Assembly (NCBI RefSeq): GCF_042263505.1
Contig: NZ_JBHKFI010000006.1
Span: 1-64,000 of the forward strand
Direction: 5' to 3'
DNA: 64,000 nucleotides
Origin: Bacillus_BE sp042263505
GTDB taxonomy: Bacteria; Bacillota; Bacilli; Bacillales; Cytobacillaceae
Below, one piece after another: positions 43,620 to 52,798 of this stretch. The position numbers and the translations under genes are program-made. Every line of letters begins with the position of its first letter. Position 1 is the first letter of the stretch. A model generated the notes under the pieces. It saw only the letters and a program-made list of their open reading frames with translations. It searched no databases and was not told where the DNA came from.

Positions 43620-43650
43620 AATCCGAGACAAGCAAAACTCGTCTCGGATT
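43620..43650. terminator. Bidirectional terminator between SDR and glg operon
   Basis: AATCCGAGAC (43620-43629) pairs perfectly with 43641-43650, A-run before and AATTT after. It ends both the SDR gene and the glgBCDA transcript. Confidence 0.85.
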
Positions 43651-43653
43651 AAT

Positions 43654-45096
43654 TTATTGATGAACATTTAAAGGAATTAAAGTTTCGTATAGTTCTTTAT
43701 ACTTCTTTGAGGATGCCTCCCAGCTAAAATCCAACTTCATTGCTCTTTCGGAAAGTTCTCTCCATTTCTTCGGTTGAAAACGATAAAACCAAATAGCCCG
43801 TTCAATCGTATAAAGCATGTCATGGGCATTATAATTTGTGAAGCTGAAGCCATTCCCTTGATTGTAAAACTCATTATATGGAATCACGGTATCCTTCAAT
43901 CCTCCCGTTTCACGTACAAGTGGCAAAGCCCCATATCGAAAGGCGAGCAATTGTCCAATCCCACATGGTTCAAACTGAGATGGCATAAGAAAGAGATCAG
44001 ACCCCGCATAAATTCGATGTGCAAGTCCCTCATCGAATAAAATATTACTGGAGACTTGGTTAGGATAACGCAATTGAAGCTCGCGAAATGCGTGTTCGTA
44101 CCGTTCCTCCCCTGTACCAAGTAGAATGACTTGAACATTTTGCTTTATGATTTCTTCAAAAACATGAAGGATAAGATCAATCCCCTTTTGTTCCACTAAT
44201 CTTGTAACGATGGAGATAATGGGGATCTCTGCATTAATAGGAAGATGTAATTCTTCTTGTAGACTTTTCTTATTTACAAGCTTTCCTTCAAAATGACTAA
44301 AGGGAGAAAAAAGAAATGGATCTGTTAGAGGATTATATGCCTCCTGATCAATTCCGTTAATAATTCCAATTAATCTGTCGCTCCGTTTGCGAAGAAATCC
44401 CTCCAGATGCTCTCCATAATATGGATTTTGAATCTCATTCGCATAGGTCGGACTTACTGTGGTAATGGCATCAGCAAACGCCAGTCCTGCTTTTAAATAA
44501 CTCACGTTCCCATGATATTCCAACCCATCCATTTGAAAGTACAATTCACTTAAATCAAGAAGCTCACTTAAAACAGATTTTGGGAATACACCTTGATAGT
44601 GTAAATTATGAATAGTAAAAATCGTTTTTATCTTTTGATAAAAAGGGTGGTATTTAAAATGAGCCTTCAATAAGACAGGAATGGGTCCTGCTTGCCAATC
44701 ATGGCAATGAATGAAATCAAATTCAAGTTCTAAATGAGGAAGAGCTTCAAGGACAGCGCGCGAGAAAAAAGCAAAGCGCTCCCCATCATCATAAAATCCA
44801 TAACTTCCATGCCGTTTAAAATAATATTCATTATCTAAAAAGTAAACGGAAATTCCCTGATAAATCAGCATTTCAATTCCGCAATATTGTTTCCTCCATC
44901 CAACCGGAACCTCAATAACTGCTTTCAATTCTAGCTCATTTTTAAATTTTGAATCCAAGTCTCCATACTTTGGTAAAATAACACTGACATTAACCCCAAT
45001 TTTTTGTAATGCCTTGGGGAGCGCCCCAATCACATCCCCTAATCCTCCAGTTTTAATAAAGGGAGCGCATTCCGATGCTGCAAACAAAACGTTCAT
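43654..45096 (-). CDS. glgA: Glycogen synthase (GlgA)
   Basis: 480-aa GT5 glycosyltransferase that extends alpha-1,4-glucan with ADP-glucose in the cytosol. N-terminal KTGGLGDV ADP-glucose binding motif, central DWQAGPIPVLLKAH, and C-terminal GIGQLLAFRYGALPLVRETGGL are as expected. ATG at 45096 follows GGAGGAA; the frame to 45111 runs through that ribosome binding site. It is the last gene of glgB-glgC-glgD-glgA. In Bacillus subtilis glgP follows, but here the terminator comes directly after glgA. Confidence 0.97.
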   Translation of the reverse strand: MNVLFAASECAPFIKTGGLGDVIGALPKALQKIGVNVSVILPKYGDLDSKFKNELELKAVIEVPVGWRKQYCGIEMLIYQGISVYFLDNEYYFKRHGSYGFYDDGERFAFFSRAVLEALPHLELEFDFIHCHDWQAGPIPVLLKAHFKYHPFYQKIKTIFTIHNLHYQGVFPKSVLSELLDLSELYFQMDGLEYHGNVSYLKAGLAFADAITTVSPTYANEIQNPYYGEHLEGFLRKRSDRLIGIINGIDQEAYNPLTDPFLFSPFSHFEGKLVNKKSLQEELHLPINAEIPIISIVTRLVEQKGIDLILHVFEEIIKQNVQVILLGTGEERYEHAFRELQLRYPNQVSSNILFDEGLAHRIYAGSDLFLMPSQFEPCGIGQLLAFRYGALPLVRETGGLKDTVIPYNEFYNQGNGFSFTNYNAHDMLYTIERAIWFYRFQPKKWRELSERAMKLDFSWEASSKKYKELYETLIPLNVHQ

Positions 45097-45110
45097 GGTT
45101 GGTTCCTCCA

Positions 45111-46223
45111 CTATACAATATCTGCTTTTTTCAAGACATGAGGATTTTCTCCTCCTATCATGACAAGATTCGCTGAAATTTTCACTTGTTTATCGGTAAT
45201 AATGTTCTCAAGATACGTATTTTCTTCAATTTCACTTTTTTGCATGATAATACAATTTTTAACGACTGCCCCTTTATGTATCTTTACTCCCCGAAAAATA
45301 ATACTATTTTCAACTGTCCCTTCTATACTACAGCCATTGGCCACTAAGGAATTGCTGACCCTTGAAGTGGCTGAATATTTGACAGGTGGTTCATGCTTCA
45401 CTTTCGTATAAATATCCCAGCCCTCGTAAAAGAACTCATTAATTAATTCCGGATGGAGAAAATCCAAATTACTCTGGTAAAAACTTGAAATAGAATGAAT
45501 AAACGGCAAATATCCACGATATTGATAGCTTTTTACATTTAAACGGGCAAGATTGGCTTTGATCGCATCCTTGATGAAATCATACTCTCCGTTTTCGTAG
45601 CATTGATTTATCATGTTAATCAACACTTCTTTTTTAAAGATAAAAGTTTCTAAACAAACAGGGTCCCCTTGTTTTGGGATCGTAAATAATTCAATATTGG
45701 TGACATTTCCTTCAGTATTGAGTTGGCATTTATGATAAATCGGTTTCTCTACCGGTTCCCCGTCATAATTCTTATAAATAACCGTAATATCTGCTCCACC
45801 TACTCGATGAATATCTACTACTTCATTAAAATCCACCTTACTTACATGATGACCTGGGGAGATAATGACAGTATCTTCATTGGAACGAAGAAAAAATTCA
45901 ATGTGGTCTTTAAATTGCTGTATGTCTCCTTTAATATTTTCATCTGGATGAACAGGCGGAAGAATAAATAGTCCCCCATTTCGGCGATCTAAATCCCATT
46001 CCTTCCCTGATCCTAAATGATCCATCACAGAACGATAGTTATCCTTAGTGAGGACAGCGACCTTTTTAATATTGGCATGGATAAAATTCGACAAGGTGAA
46101 ATCAATAAGCCGATATCTACCTCCAAAGGGAACTGCTGCGAAACATCGGTGAGAAGTTAGCTCTTTTAAATACTGTTTTTCATTTACTAAATTTATCACA
46201 CCAATAACCTGTTCCAAATACAT
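45111..46223 (-). CDS. glgD: Glucose-1-phosphate adenylyltransferase regulatory subunit (GlgD)
   Basis: 370-aa GlgC paralogue that forms a heteromer with GlgC. It keeps FGGRYRLIDFTLSN but lacks the GGxGxRL pyrophosphorylase signature at the N-terminus (here VIGVINLVNEK), which is characteristic of the non-catalytic GlgD. A left-handed beta-helix domain is suggested at the C-terminus by the repeated hydrophobic pattern. ATG at 46223 follows AAAGGGG closely; TTG six nt downstream is also possible. Confidence 0.95.
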   Translation of the reverse strand: MYLEQVIGVINLVNEKQYLKELTSHRCFAAVPFGGRYRLIDFTLSNFIHANIKKVAVLTKDNYRSVMDHLGSGKEWDLDRRNGGLFILPPVHPDENIKGDIQQFKDHIEFFLRSNEDTVIISPGHHVSKVDFNEVVDIHRVGGADITVIYKNYDGEPVEKPIYHKCQLNTEGNVTNIELFTIPKQGDPVCLETFIFKKEVLINMINQCYENGEYDFIKDAIKANLARLNVKSYQYRGYLPFIHSISSFYQSNLDFLHPELINEFFYEGWDIYTKVKHEPPVKYSATSRVSNSLVANGCSIEGTVENSIIFRGVKIHKGAVVKNCIIMQKSEIEENTYLENIITDKQVKISANLVMIGGENPHVLKKADIV

Positions 46224-46241
46224 CGCCCCTTTAATAAATAT

Positions 46242-47387
46242 TTATTTTGTCGGAATAGCTTGATTCGTTTCTCCCACAAGAGTAATTTCAGCAGCTGGAG
46301 AATTTGAGCCAATTTCAGTCCCGTCAACAATGCAAATATTGCTAGCGATAATCGCCTTATGGATCATAACATTGCGCCCAATTTTGACATTAGGCATGAT
46401 GACCGAGTCCTTAATGATTGAATTTTCCCCAATTTGAACATTGAAGGATAAAACAGAATGTTCAATTTTTCCATGGACCATACAGCCCTCATTAATCAAA
46501 GACTGTCTAACTTCAGTATTTCCTGCAATATATTGCGGAGGATGATTTGCAGATCCTGTAAAAAACTGCCATTGTGGATCATTTAAGTCAAAGCCAGGAA
46601 CTTCATCTAATAAATCCATATGGGCTTCCCAAAAGCTTTCGATTGTCCCCACATCCTTCCAATAGCCATTAAACAGATAGGCGTATAGCTGATTGCCATC
46701 GTTTAGTATTTTCGGAATGATGTCTTTTCCAAAATCATTTGATGAAAAAATACTATGTTCATCTTCAATTAAATATTTTTTTAGCAATTTCCAGTCAAAT
46801 AGATATACACCCATTGAAGCGAGATTACTCTTGGGGTTCGCTGGTTTTTCTTCAAATTGAAGGATTTTCCCATCCTCATTCGTATTCATTAAACCGAATC
46901 GATTGGCTTCTGCCCACGGAACTTCAATGACCGCAATCGTCGCAGATGCTCCCTTTTCAAGATGATATTTAAGCATCTTGCTATAATCCATTTTATAAAT
47001 ATGGTCGCCCGAAAGAATTAACACATATTCCGGATTGTATTGGTCAATGTACTGAATATTTTGGTATACGGCGTTGGCGGTTCCTTTATACCATTCTCCT
47101 CCGTCTTTTCCCTGATATGGAGGGAGCACCGACACACCTCCATCATTGCGGTCTAAATCCCATGGGCGGCCATTCCCTACATAGTCATTGAGAACAAGTG
47201 GCTGATATTGAGTTAAAACGCCAACGGTATCAATTCCTGAATGAGTGCAATTACTTAGTGGAAAATCAATGATACGGTATTTACCCCCAAAGGGAACAGC
47301 AGGCTTCGCAAGACCTGCTGTCAATTCTCCTAATCTAGAACCCTGACCTCCTGCGAGTAACATGGCAATCCATTTTTTAGCTCTCAT
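46242..47387 (-). CDS. glgC: Glucose-1-phosphate adenylyltransferase (GlgC)
   Basis: Makes ADP-glucose from glucose-1-phosphate and ATP, the committed step of glycogen synthesis. 381 aa with the catalytic LLAGGQGSRLGELT, FGGKYRIIDFPLSNC, and LILSGDHIYKMDY. C-terminal beta-helix repeats (hexapeptide-like SIIKDSVIMPNVKIG) are visible. It starts at 47387, overlapping the glgB end by 11 nt, so the two are coupled. Confidence 0.97.
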   Translation of the reverse strand: MRAKKWIAMLLAGGQGSRLGELTAGLAKPAVPFGGKYRIIDFPLSNCTHSGIDTVGVLTQYQPLVLNDYVGNGRPWDLDRNDGGVSVLPPYQGKDGGEWYKGTANAVYQNIQYIDQYNPEYVLILSGDHIYKMDYSKMLKYHLEKGASATIAVIEVPWAEANRFGLMNTNEDGKILQFEEKPANPKSNLASMGVYLFDWKLLKKYLIEDEHSIFSSNDFGKDIIPKILNDGNQLYAYLFNGYWKDVGTIESFWEAHMDLLDEVPGFDLNDPQWQFFTGSANHPPQYIAGNTEVRQSLINEGCMVHGKIEHSVLSFNVQIGENSIIKDSVIMPNVKIGRNVMIHKAIIASNICIVDGTEIGSNSPAAEITLVGETNQAIPTK

Positions 47388-49326
47388 AATGTTTGACTCT
47401 CCCTTGACGCTTTTTTGTTCGTTTCATGAATAGGGTCATTCCAAGAGGTGGTACAGTAATATTCATACTGTATGGTTGATTATGCCATGGCTTTTTTTCA
47501 ACCTCGATAGGTTGTTCGTTTATTTGTCCCGAGCCTCCAAAATCTTCCTCATCACTATTGATGATTTCAATATAGTGACCTAGAGATGGGACGCCGATGC
47601 GATAATTATGATAGACATTTGTGGAAAAATTGCATACAACGATACAATAATCGCCTTTGCGTTTTCCATGCCTCATAAAAGTAATCACACTTTGCTCGTG
47701 ATTATCAGCATCAATCCATTCGAAACCTGCTTGGTCATGGTCCAATCTCCATAAACTTGACGTATGTCTGTAAAAATGTTGAATCGTTTTTATATATTTA
47801 TGCAATATTGCATGAGATTCGAACTCAAGAAGAAGCCAATCCAATTCTTTTAGTTCTTTCCATTCATCGAATTGACCAAATTCTCCTCCCATGAACATTA
47901 ACTTTTTACCTGGATGGGTGAGGAAATAGCCATATAATAAGCGATAATTAGCAAATTTCTGCCAATAGTCTCCAGGCATTTTATTTAACATGGATTTTTT
48001 TCCATGAACAACATCATCGTGGGAAAAAGATAGGACGAAATTTTCCGAGAATGCATAGAAAAAAGAAAAGGTTAGTAGATTATGATAGTGATGTCTTTCC
48101 GTTGGAGGTAATTTCATATATTTGAGCAAGTCATTGACCCAGCCCATGTTCCATTTATAATTAAATCCTAAACCGCCAACCAAGGTAGGGGCACTAACGA
48201 GCGGATGATCGGTTGCTTCTTCAGCAATCATAAGCACGCCTGGATATTTGTTAAAGATTGCGATGTTTAGCTTTTTGATAAATTCAATTGCTTCTAAATT
48301 TTCTTCCCCACCAAATTGATTTTTCAAAGGCTTTTCCTGAGGATTATCATGGTTTAAATAGATTAAAGAAGAAACGGCATCGATGCGAAAACCATCAACA
48401 TGGTAAAGATCCATCCAGAACATGCAGTTGGAGATGAGAAAACTATGGATTTCCGGCTTTGTAAAGTCAAAGCTATAAGTTCCCCATAATGGTCTGTCTG
48501 CTCTACTTGATTCATGCGGTTCATAGAGTGGGGTTCCATCAAACCGACCTAAACCATGAGCGTCTCGGCAGAAATGAGCAGGGACCCAATCAAGTATCAC
48601 GCCAATTCCTTTCTGATGACATTGATCAACGAAATACATGAAATCCACTGTGGATCCATGACGACTTGTTAACGAATAAAATCCCGTTACTTGATAACCC
48701 CATGAGAGATCAAAAGGATGCTCCATAATAGGCATCAACTCAATATGGGTAAATCCTAAATTTATGACATAATCAATCAGTTCATCGGCGAGCTCACGAT
48801 ACGAATAAAGAGAGCCATCATCCTTCTTTTTCCAAGAGGCAGCGTGAAGTTCATAAATCAGCATCGGATTGTTGTAAGAGTTCGCTTTCTCCCTTTGTTG
48901 AACCCATTTTTTATCATGCCATTCATAATTGGATAATTTTTTTAGGATAGAGGCGGTACGTGGTCGAACTTCAGAGTAAAAAGCAAAAGGATCCGCTTTT
49001 AATTTTCTTTCCCCATTAGCGGTGATAATTTCATATTTATATAATGTTCCTTCTTGCAGTTTAGGAATAAATATAACCCAAATTCCGGATAGCTTTACTT
49101 GTGTCATAGGATGATCAATACCATTCCATTGATTAAAATCACCCACTACCGACACCTGCTTCGCATGGGGTGCCCAAACTGAGAAGCGGACACCATCTTC
49201 TCCTTGATGAGTCATGAAGTGAGCACCCAACATTTTATAACTTTCATACAAGGTTCCTTCATGAAATAAATATAATTCAAAATCACTCGGAGAAATGTCT
49301 GTATTCTTAATCACCATGGAATTCAC
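47377..49326 (-). CDS. glgB: 1,4-alpha-glucan branching enzyme (GlgB)
   Basis: 649-aa GH13 enzyme that introduces alpha-1,6 branches. A CBM48-type N-terminal domain (about residues 40-130, FSVWAPHAKQVSVVGDFNQW) is followed by the TIM barrel with DWVPAHF, GFRIDAVSSL (nucleophile Asp), EEATDHP (acid/base Glu) and FSHDDVVHGKKS. It begins with GTG at 49326, 8 nt after AAGGAGGG. First gene of the glg operon; a perfect cre box and a TTGACT -35-like element lie upstream. Confidence 0.96.
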   Translation of the reverse strand: MNSMVIKNTDISPSDFELYLFHEGTLYESYKMLGAHFMTHQGEDGVRFSVWAPHAKQVSVVGDFNQWNGIDHPMTQVKLSGIWVIFIPKLQEGTLYKYEIITANGERKLKADPFAFYSEVRPRTASILKKLSNYEWHDKKWVQQREKANSYNNPMLIYELHAASWKKKDDGSLYSYRELADELIDYVINLGFTHIELMPIMEHPFDLSWGYQVTGFYSLTSRHGSTVDFMYFVDQCHQKGIGVILDWVPAHFCRDAHGLGRFDGTPLYEPHESSRADRPLWGTYSFDFTKPEIHSFLISNCMFWMDLYHVDGFRIDAVSSLIYLNHDNPQEKPLKNQFGGEENLEAIEFIKKLNIAIFNKYPGVLMIAEEATDHPLVSAPTLVGGLGFNYKWNMGWVNDLLKYMKLPPTERHHYHNLLTFSFFYAFSENFVLSFSHDDVVHGKKSMLNKMPGDYWQKFANYRLLYGYFLTHPGKKLMFMGGEFGQFDEWKELKELDWLLLEFESHAILHKYIKTIQHFYRHTSSLWRLDHDQAGFEWIDADNHEQSVITFMRHGKRKGDYCIVVCNFSTNVYHNYRIGVPSLGHYIEIINSDEEDFGGSGQINEQPIEVEKKPWHNQPYSMNITVPPLGMTLFMKRTKKRQGRVKHYES

Positions 49327-49479
49327 TTTGAGCCCTCCTTGTAAGGATGAATAATGAATGAGTCTTTATTCCTCTATTTTTTTAATATTCTCTTAATTCG
49401 ATAACGATGGGTAAATTCCTTTGAAGAAAATTGTCTTATTTTGTCATTTCTAAACAAAATATTAAAAAATATTATTTTT

Positions 49480-49485
49480 AGTCAA
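49480..49485 (-). promoter_or_regulatory. Possible -35 element of the glg operon promoter
   Basis: TTGACT on the minus strand, followed at 15-17 nt by AT-rich -10-like sequences (TAATAT). It is 150 nt upstream of the glgB start and 20 nt downstream of the cre box. Confidence 0.4.
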
Positions 49486-49505
49486 ATGATTTTATATTTT
49501 TAGAG

Positions 49506-49519
49506 TGAAATCGTTTTCA
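49506..49519. promoter_or_regulatory. CcpA-binding cre box upstream of glgB
   Basis: TGAAATCGTTTTCA matches the strict consensus TGWAANCGNTNWCA at 14 of 14 positions. It sits upstream of the probable glg promoter, a position compatible with either activation or repression of glycogen synthesis by CcpA according to sugar supply. Confidence 0.8.
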
Positions 49520-49637
49520 CTAATTGTATGTGATTGGGGAAATTTACTCATTTTCTCATTAAAAAGAACTATCTTACAATAATAGGTTCTAATTCCATTT
49601 TCGCTGAATTTAAAAACGAGACCCTCATTTAGTCTCG

Positions 49638-49788
49638 TTTATCCCACTCTTACTGTCCGTAAAAGTCCGATAAGTGAAATAAGATTTTTCTTTGGGCTTC
49701 AGCCCTTAGAAAAATCAATCAGGCTCTGCGTGACTAACCATCAGTAGGGGATGAATAAAAACCCCCACTGATGGAAGTTTCACTTTAT
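49638..49788 (+). repeat. Structured intergenic repeat, short copy (151 bp)
   Basis: This copy matches, in reverse orientation, the 330-bp element at 60618-60947, with three internal segments missing. The best shared block (49670-49756) is 87 nt with two differences, and the last 31 nt (49758-49788) are identical. Both copies begin and end with TTTAT. RNA-like features: CCATCAGT...ACTGATGG hairpin, and a TTTTTCTTTGGGCTTCAGCCC hairpin. It sits between glgB and the GH15-like gene. Confidence 0.85.
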
Positions 49789-49803
49789 TTCACTTCTATT
49801 TAG

Positions 49804-50808
49804 TTATTTGATTAGTTGCTCTTCCATTCTGGTGATAAAAATATACGACAAGGCTACAGACCAAGCAAGTGGAGTATTTCCGTTCGGTACATTTACTCCC
49901 CCAATGTAGAGTTCCGGTACCTCCCAATTTTCAGGAATAATACTTTTTGTCTTCTCGTAATATTCCTTCGCTTTCTCATGATTGCCAAGCTCTAAATAGC
50001 AAAGACCTAACCATGGCAGTCCAAAGCACCATTCTGCCTCACTGCCATTATTATAGTAAAGATCATTCTTATAGCGGATAACACCATATCTTCGCTCAAG
50101 CTTAGTTGTAACCTGGTTTAGAATATTCAAAGCCATCTCCCTTTCTACCATACAATAAGGGAAAATAAGGGATAGCAATGCCAAATCCGTTTCCTTTGAA
50201 ACACTTTCTCTTGGCAAAAACTTTCTTAAGGCTTCCTCCCCTTTTTTGATTAACTCTTCATCAACACGGACAAGCAGCTTAACGGCTTGTAGTCCTGCAA
50301 CACAGGCACCAATGCTGGATGCATGAACTTCCATATTTTCTTCCCACATCCCGTTATCAGGAGCTTGCCAATATTCAAGGCATCTTAGATAATCTACGAG
50401 CTTTTGCACGATTTCAAGATCCTTTTCGTCACGTATTACCTTTTGTCCTAAACGCCAGCCTTCGCCCACTCCCCATAAAAATGCCCCAATGGCATCGTTC
50501 TGGGCATGCCCCCATTCAGCAGGTATTTCCTTTAAATCTGTTGAATAGCGGGAATGTATATATTCAAATTGATAAACAGGTCGCTTTTTTCTATGAATAT
50601 CAATTTTCCATTCATAAGCTCGAAATAAGTCAAATAATGCATGAAATGCTTTTTCGTATCGTTCAGATGGTTTTTGAATAAACGGAAGGACCGTATAGAC
50701 GACATCTCGAATCCAGACGTATCTGTAATCCTGTGAGAGACTTGCAGTATAGGCACCATTTGGCAACCGCATGCGGTCGATTACTTCAATGGCTTCATTC
50801 GTATGCAT
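49804..50808 (-). CDS. Glycoside hydrolase family 15-like protein
   Basis: 334-aa (alpha/alpha)6-barrel protein related to glucoamylase/GH15. Signs are DYRYVWIRDVVYTVLPF (typical entry to the barrel), EWGHAQNDAIGAFLWG, and NGSEAEWCFGLPWLGLCYLE, which contains a possible catalytic Glu. There is no signal peptide, so it is cytosolic and may trim or debranch glycogen or act on oligosaccharides. ATG at 50808 follows GGGGTG. It lies just beyond the glg operon on the same strand and has its own cre box 90 nt upstream, supporting a role in alpha-glucan turnover. Confidence 0.82.
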   Translation of the reverse strand: MHTNEAIEVIDRMRLPNGAYTASLSQDYRYVWIRDVVYTVLPFIQKPSERYEKAFHALFDLFRAYEWKIDIHRKKRPVYQFEYIHSRYSTDLKEIPAEWGHAQNDAIGAFLWGVGEGWRLGQKVIRDEKDLEIVQKLVDYLRCLEYWQAPDNGMWEENMEVHASSIGACVAGLQAVKLLVRVDEELIKKGEEALRKFLPRESVSKETDLALLSLIFPYCMVEREMALNILNQVTTKLERRYGVIRYKNDLYYNNGSEAEWCFGLPWLGLCYLELGNHEKAKEYYEKTKSIIPENWEVPELYIGGVNVPNGNTPLAWSVALSYIFITRMEEQLIK

Positions 50809-50823
50809 CACTTTACACCCCAT

Positions 50824-51185
50824 TGCAAATTTTCATTACATCTTCATTATGGACTGAGATTCATGGTTTCAAACTTTTTATTAAAAATAATTCTTTCTTG
50901 AGAACGCTTACGATTTTCTGCTTGTGTTAGTATTATACGAAAGTTTTCAATATTTTGCTAATCAACACTAAGAAATAATTCATTTGCCTATATGTTTTCT
51001 CATTTTTTTCGCTCAATTGAGATCAATATTAATCATAATTAATGGAATTTTTCCTAAATTATTCTTATATCCAAGTAACGAAGCTATCGATTATATTTAA
51101 TATATAATTTCTTACTTTCTACCTATAAAGGAAAGTTCCACCAATCCATGAATCTACTAATTGAAATCGGCTAGGAGGTCAAAAC
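50824..51185. other. Intergenic between divergent GH15-like and subtilisin genes
   Basis: About 360 nt, AT-rich, holding the promoters of both genes and the cre box at 50899. Nothing else recognised. Confidence 0.5.
50899..50912. promoter_or_regulatory. cre-like site upstream of the GH15-like gene
   Basis: On the minus strand CGTAAGCGTTCTCA matches the strict cre consensus at 13 of 14 positions. It is 91 nt upstream of the start codon. Confidence 0.65.
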
Positions 51186-52682
51186 ATGCTTCATAAATTT
51201 GTGACAGCGTCCTTGTCAATATTCGTCATTCTTTCATCAGTTGGGCCAATTGCTCATGCAGAAGCTCCTAAAGAAAATGTGATTATTGTCTTTAAAAATG
51301 AAATTGATCATGAGGCTATTACGAAATTAAATGGGAAAATCGAAGAAACCTTTGATAATATAGCCGGAGTTGCAGGAGAAGTTCCAGAAACTGCAATCCC
51401 TGCTCTTAAAAAAAATAAAGAAGTACAATCTGTTGAAATAGACCAACAAGTGAAATTAACTGGACAAGTTCAGGATTGGGGCATAAATACCATTCATGCG
51501 CAAGCTGCATGGAATTCGCAAATTACGGGAAAAGGGGTTAAAGTGGCTGTATTAGATACTGGGATTTCCCTCCATACTGATCTGCAAATTTCGGGTGGTG
51601 TAGCAATTACATCTTATACCAAATTCTATACCGATGATAATGGTCATGGAACCCATGTCGCTGGGATAATTGGGGCCAAGAATAATCTCATTGGAACGGT
51701 TGGGGTTGCACCAGATGCCAAAATTTATGCAGTAAAAGTGTTAGATGAAGAGGGTTCCGGGTATGTTTCAGATATTATTTCAGGAATTAATTGGTCCGTA
51801 GAAAATAAAATGGATATTATCAACTTAAGTCTAGGAGCTGCTTATGATTCCTATGCACTACATCAAGCAGTGGACAAAGCATATAATAGCGGAATTCTTG
51901 TAGTTGCCGCAAGTGGAAACTACGGAACTAAAGACGGAATGGGTGACACCGTTGAATATCCAGCTCGTTATGACTCTACAATTGCAGTATCTGCTGTTGA
52001 TTCGAAAAATATACGGGCTAGTTTTTCCGCTACCGGAAATAGCATTGAGGTTGCCGCACCGGGTGTCAATGTTTTAAGCACCTTTTTAAATAACCAATAT
52101 GTCAAAATGAGCGGGACATCAATGGCTACTCCTTATGTTGCAGGCACATTAGCCCTTCTCAAAGAAGTAAATCCTGAAATGTCAGCAAGTCAATTAAGGG
52201 AAAAACTCAGAGACTCAAGCATTGACATCGGCATACAAGGGAAGGATATTTATTATGGCTATGGATTGATTCAAGCACCAACTATAAAAGAAAACTTAAC
52301 GAACCAAGAGAATACAAGTAGTGAAATGACTACAGTGCCCTCTCCGGAGTTACCGAAAGAAGTCGTCACAAAAAGCAAACTTTCTACTTCCGTCTCAGTG
52401 AATAAGACAACCTATTATGCAGGAAACAAGGTGTATATTAAACTTGTCGCATTAGACCAAAAAACAAAACAACCTATTATTAAAGGAAAAATCAAGCTTA
52501 CCATTGATCCGCCTAAAGGAAAAACTTGGTCTGTCACTCGCCATACAAATGCAAAAGGTGAAGCTAGCTACCAATTAAAAGTCAGCAGCCGTTCCCATAA
52601 AGGAACTTATAAGCTTACTTCCACCACAACAGTCGACAATTATGATACAAAAAGTGTCTCTAGAACATTTAAAGTGAAATAG
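51186..52682 (+). CDS. Secreted subtilisin-like serine protease (S8)
   Basis: 498-aa extracellular protease. Signal peptide with cleavage expected after AHA (about residue 25), inhibitor I9-type propeptide to about residue 92, then the catalytic domain with Asp124 (AVLDTG), His154 (NGHGTHVAG), oxyanion Asn244 (AASGNYG) and Ser312 (SGTSMATP). After about residue 360 there is a Ser/Thr/Glu-rich linker and a C-terminal beta-sandwich (about 395-498, YYAGNKVYIKLVAL) that may bind the cell wall or substrate. ATG at 51186 follows TAGGAGG. It is monocistronic. Likely role: scavenging of peptides in stationary phase. Confidence 0.95.
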   Translation: MLHKFVTASLSIFVILSSVGPIAHAEAPKENVIIVFKNEIDHEAITKLNGKIEETFDNIAGVAGEVPETAIPALKKNKEVQSVEIDQQVKLTGQVQDWGINTIHAQAAWNSQITGKGVKVAVLDTGISLHTDLQISGGVAITSYTKFYTDDNGHGTHVAGIIGAKNNLIGTVGVAPDAKIYAVKVLDEEGSGYVSDIISGINWSVENKMDIINLSLGAAYDSYALHQAVDKAYNSGILVVAASGNYGTKDGMGDTVEYPARYDSTIAVSAVDSKNIRASFSATGNSIEVAAPGVNVLSTFLNNQYVKMSGTSMATPYVAGTLALLKEVNPEMSASQLREKLRDSSIDIGIQGKDIYYGYGLIQAPTIKENLTNQENTSSEMTTVPSPELPKEVVTKSKLSTSVSVNKTTYYAGNKVYIKLVALDQKTKQPIIKGKIKLTIDPPKGKTWSVTRHTNAKGEASYQLKVSSRSHKGTYKLTSTTTVDNYDTKSVSRTFKVK

Positions 52683-52757
52683 TAAACAGCAGCAAAAAGG
52701 CCAGCATAACCAGCTAACGGGTTCCGTTAACTATCGCAAACATTAAAAATGTAAGGC

Positions 52758-52798
52758 AAATAGACCTACAAATTGTATGGTAATTTGTAGGTCTATTT
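52758..52798 (+). terminator. Terminator of the subtilisin gene
   Basis: Perfect 17-bp stem (52758-52774 with 52782-52798, 7-nt loop) running into TTTTTG. Confidence 0.9.

Noticed and set aside
49638..49788. CRISPR-like array at the repeat
   Set aside because: Only one unit here and one inverted unit elsewhere; no regular direct repeats with spacers and no cas genes.
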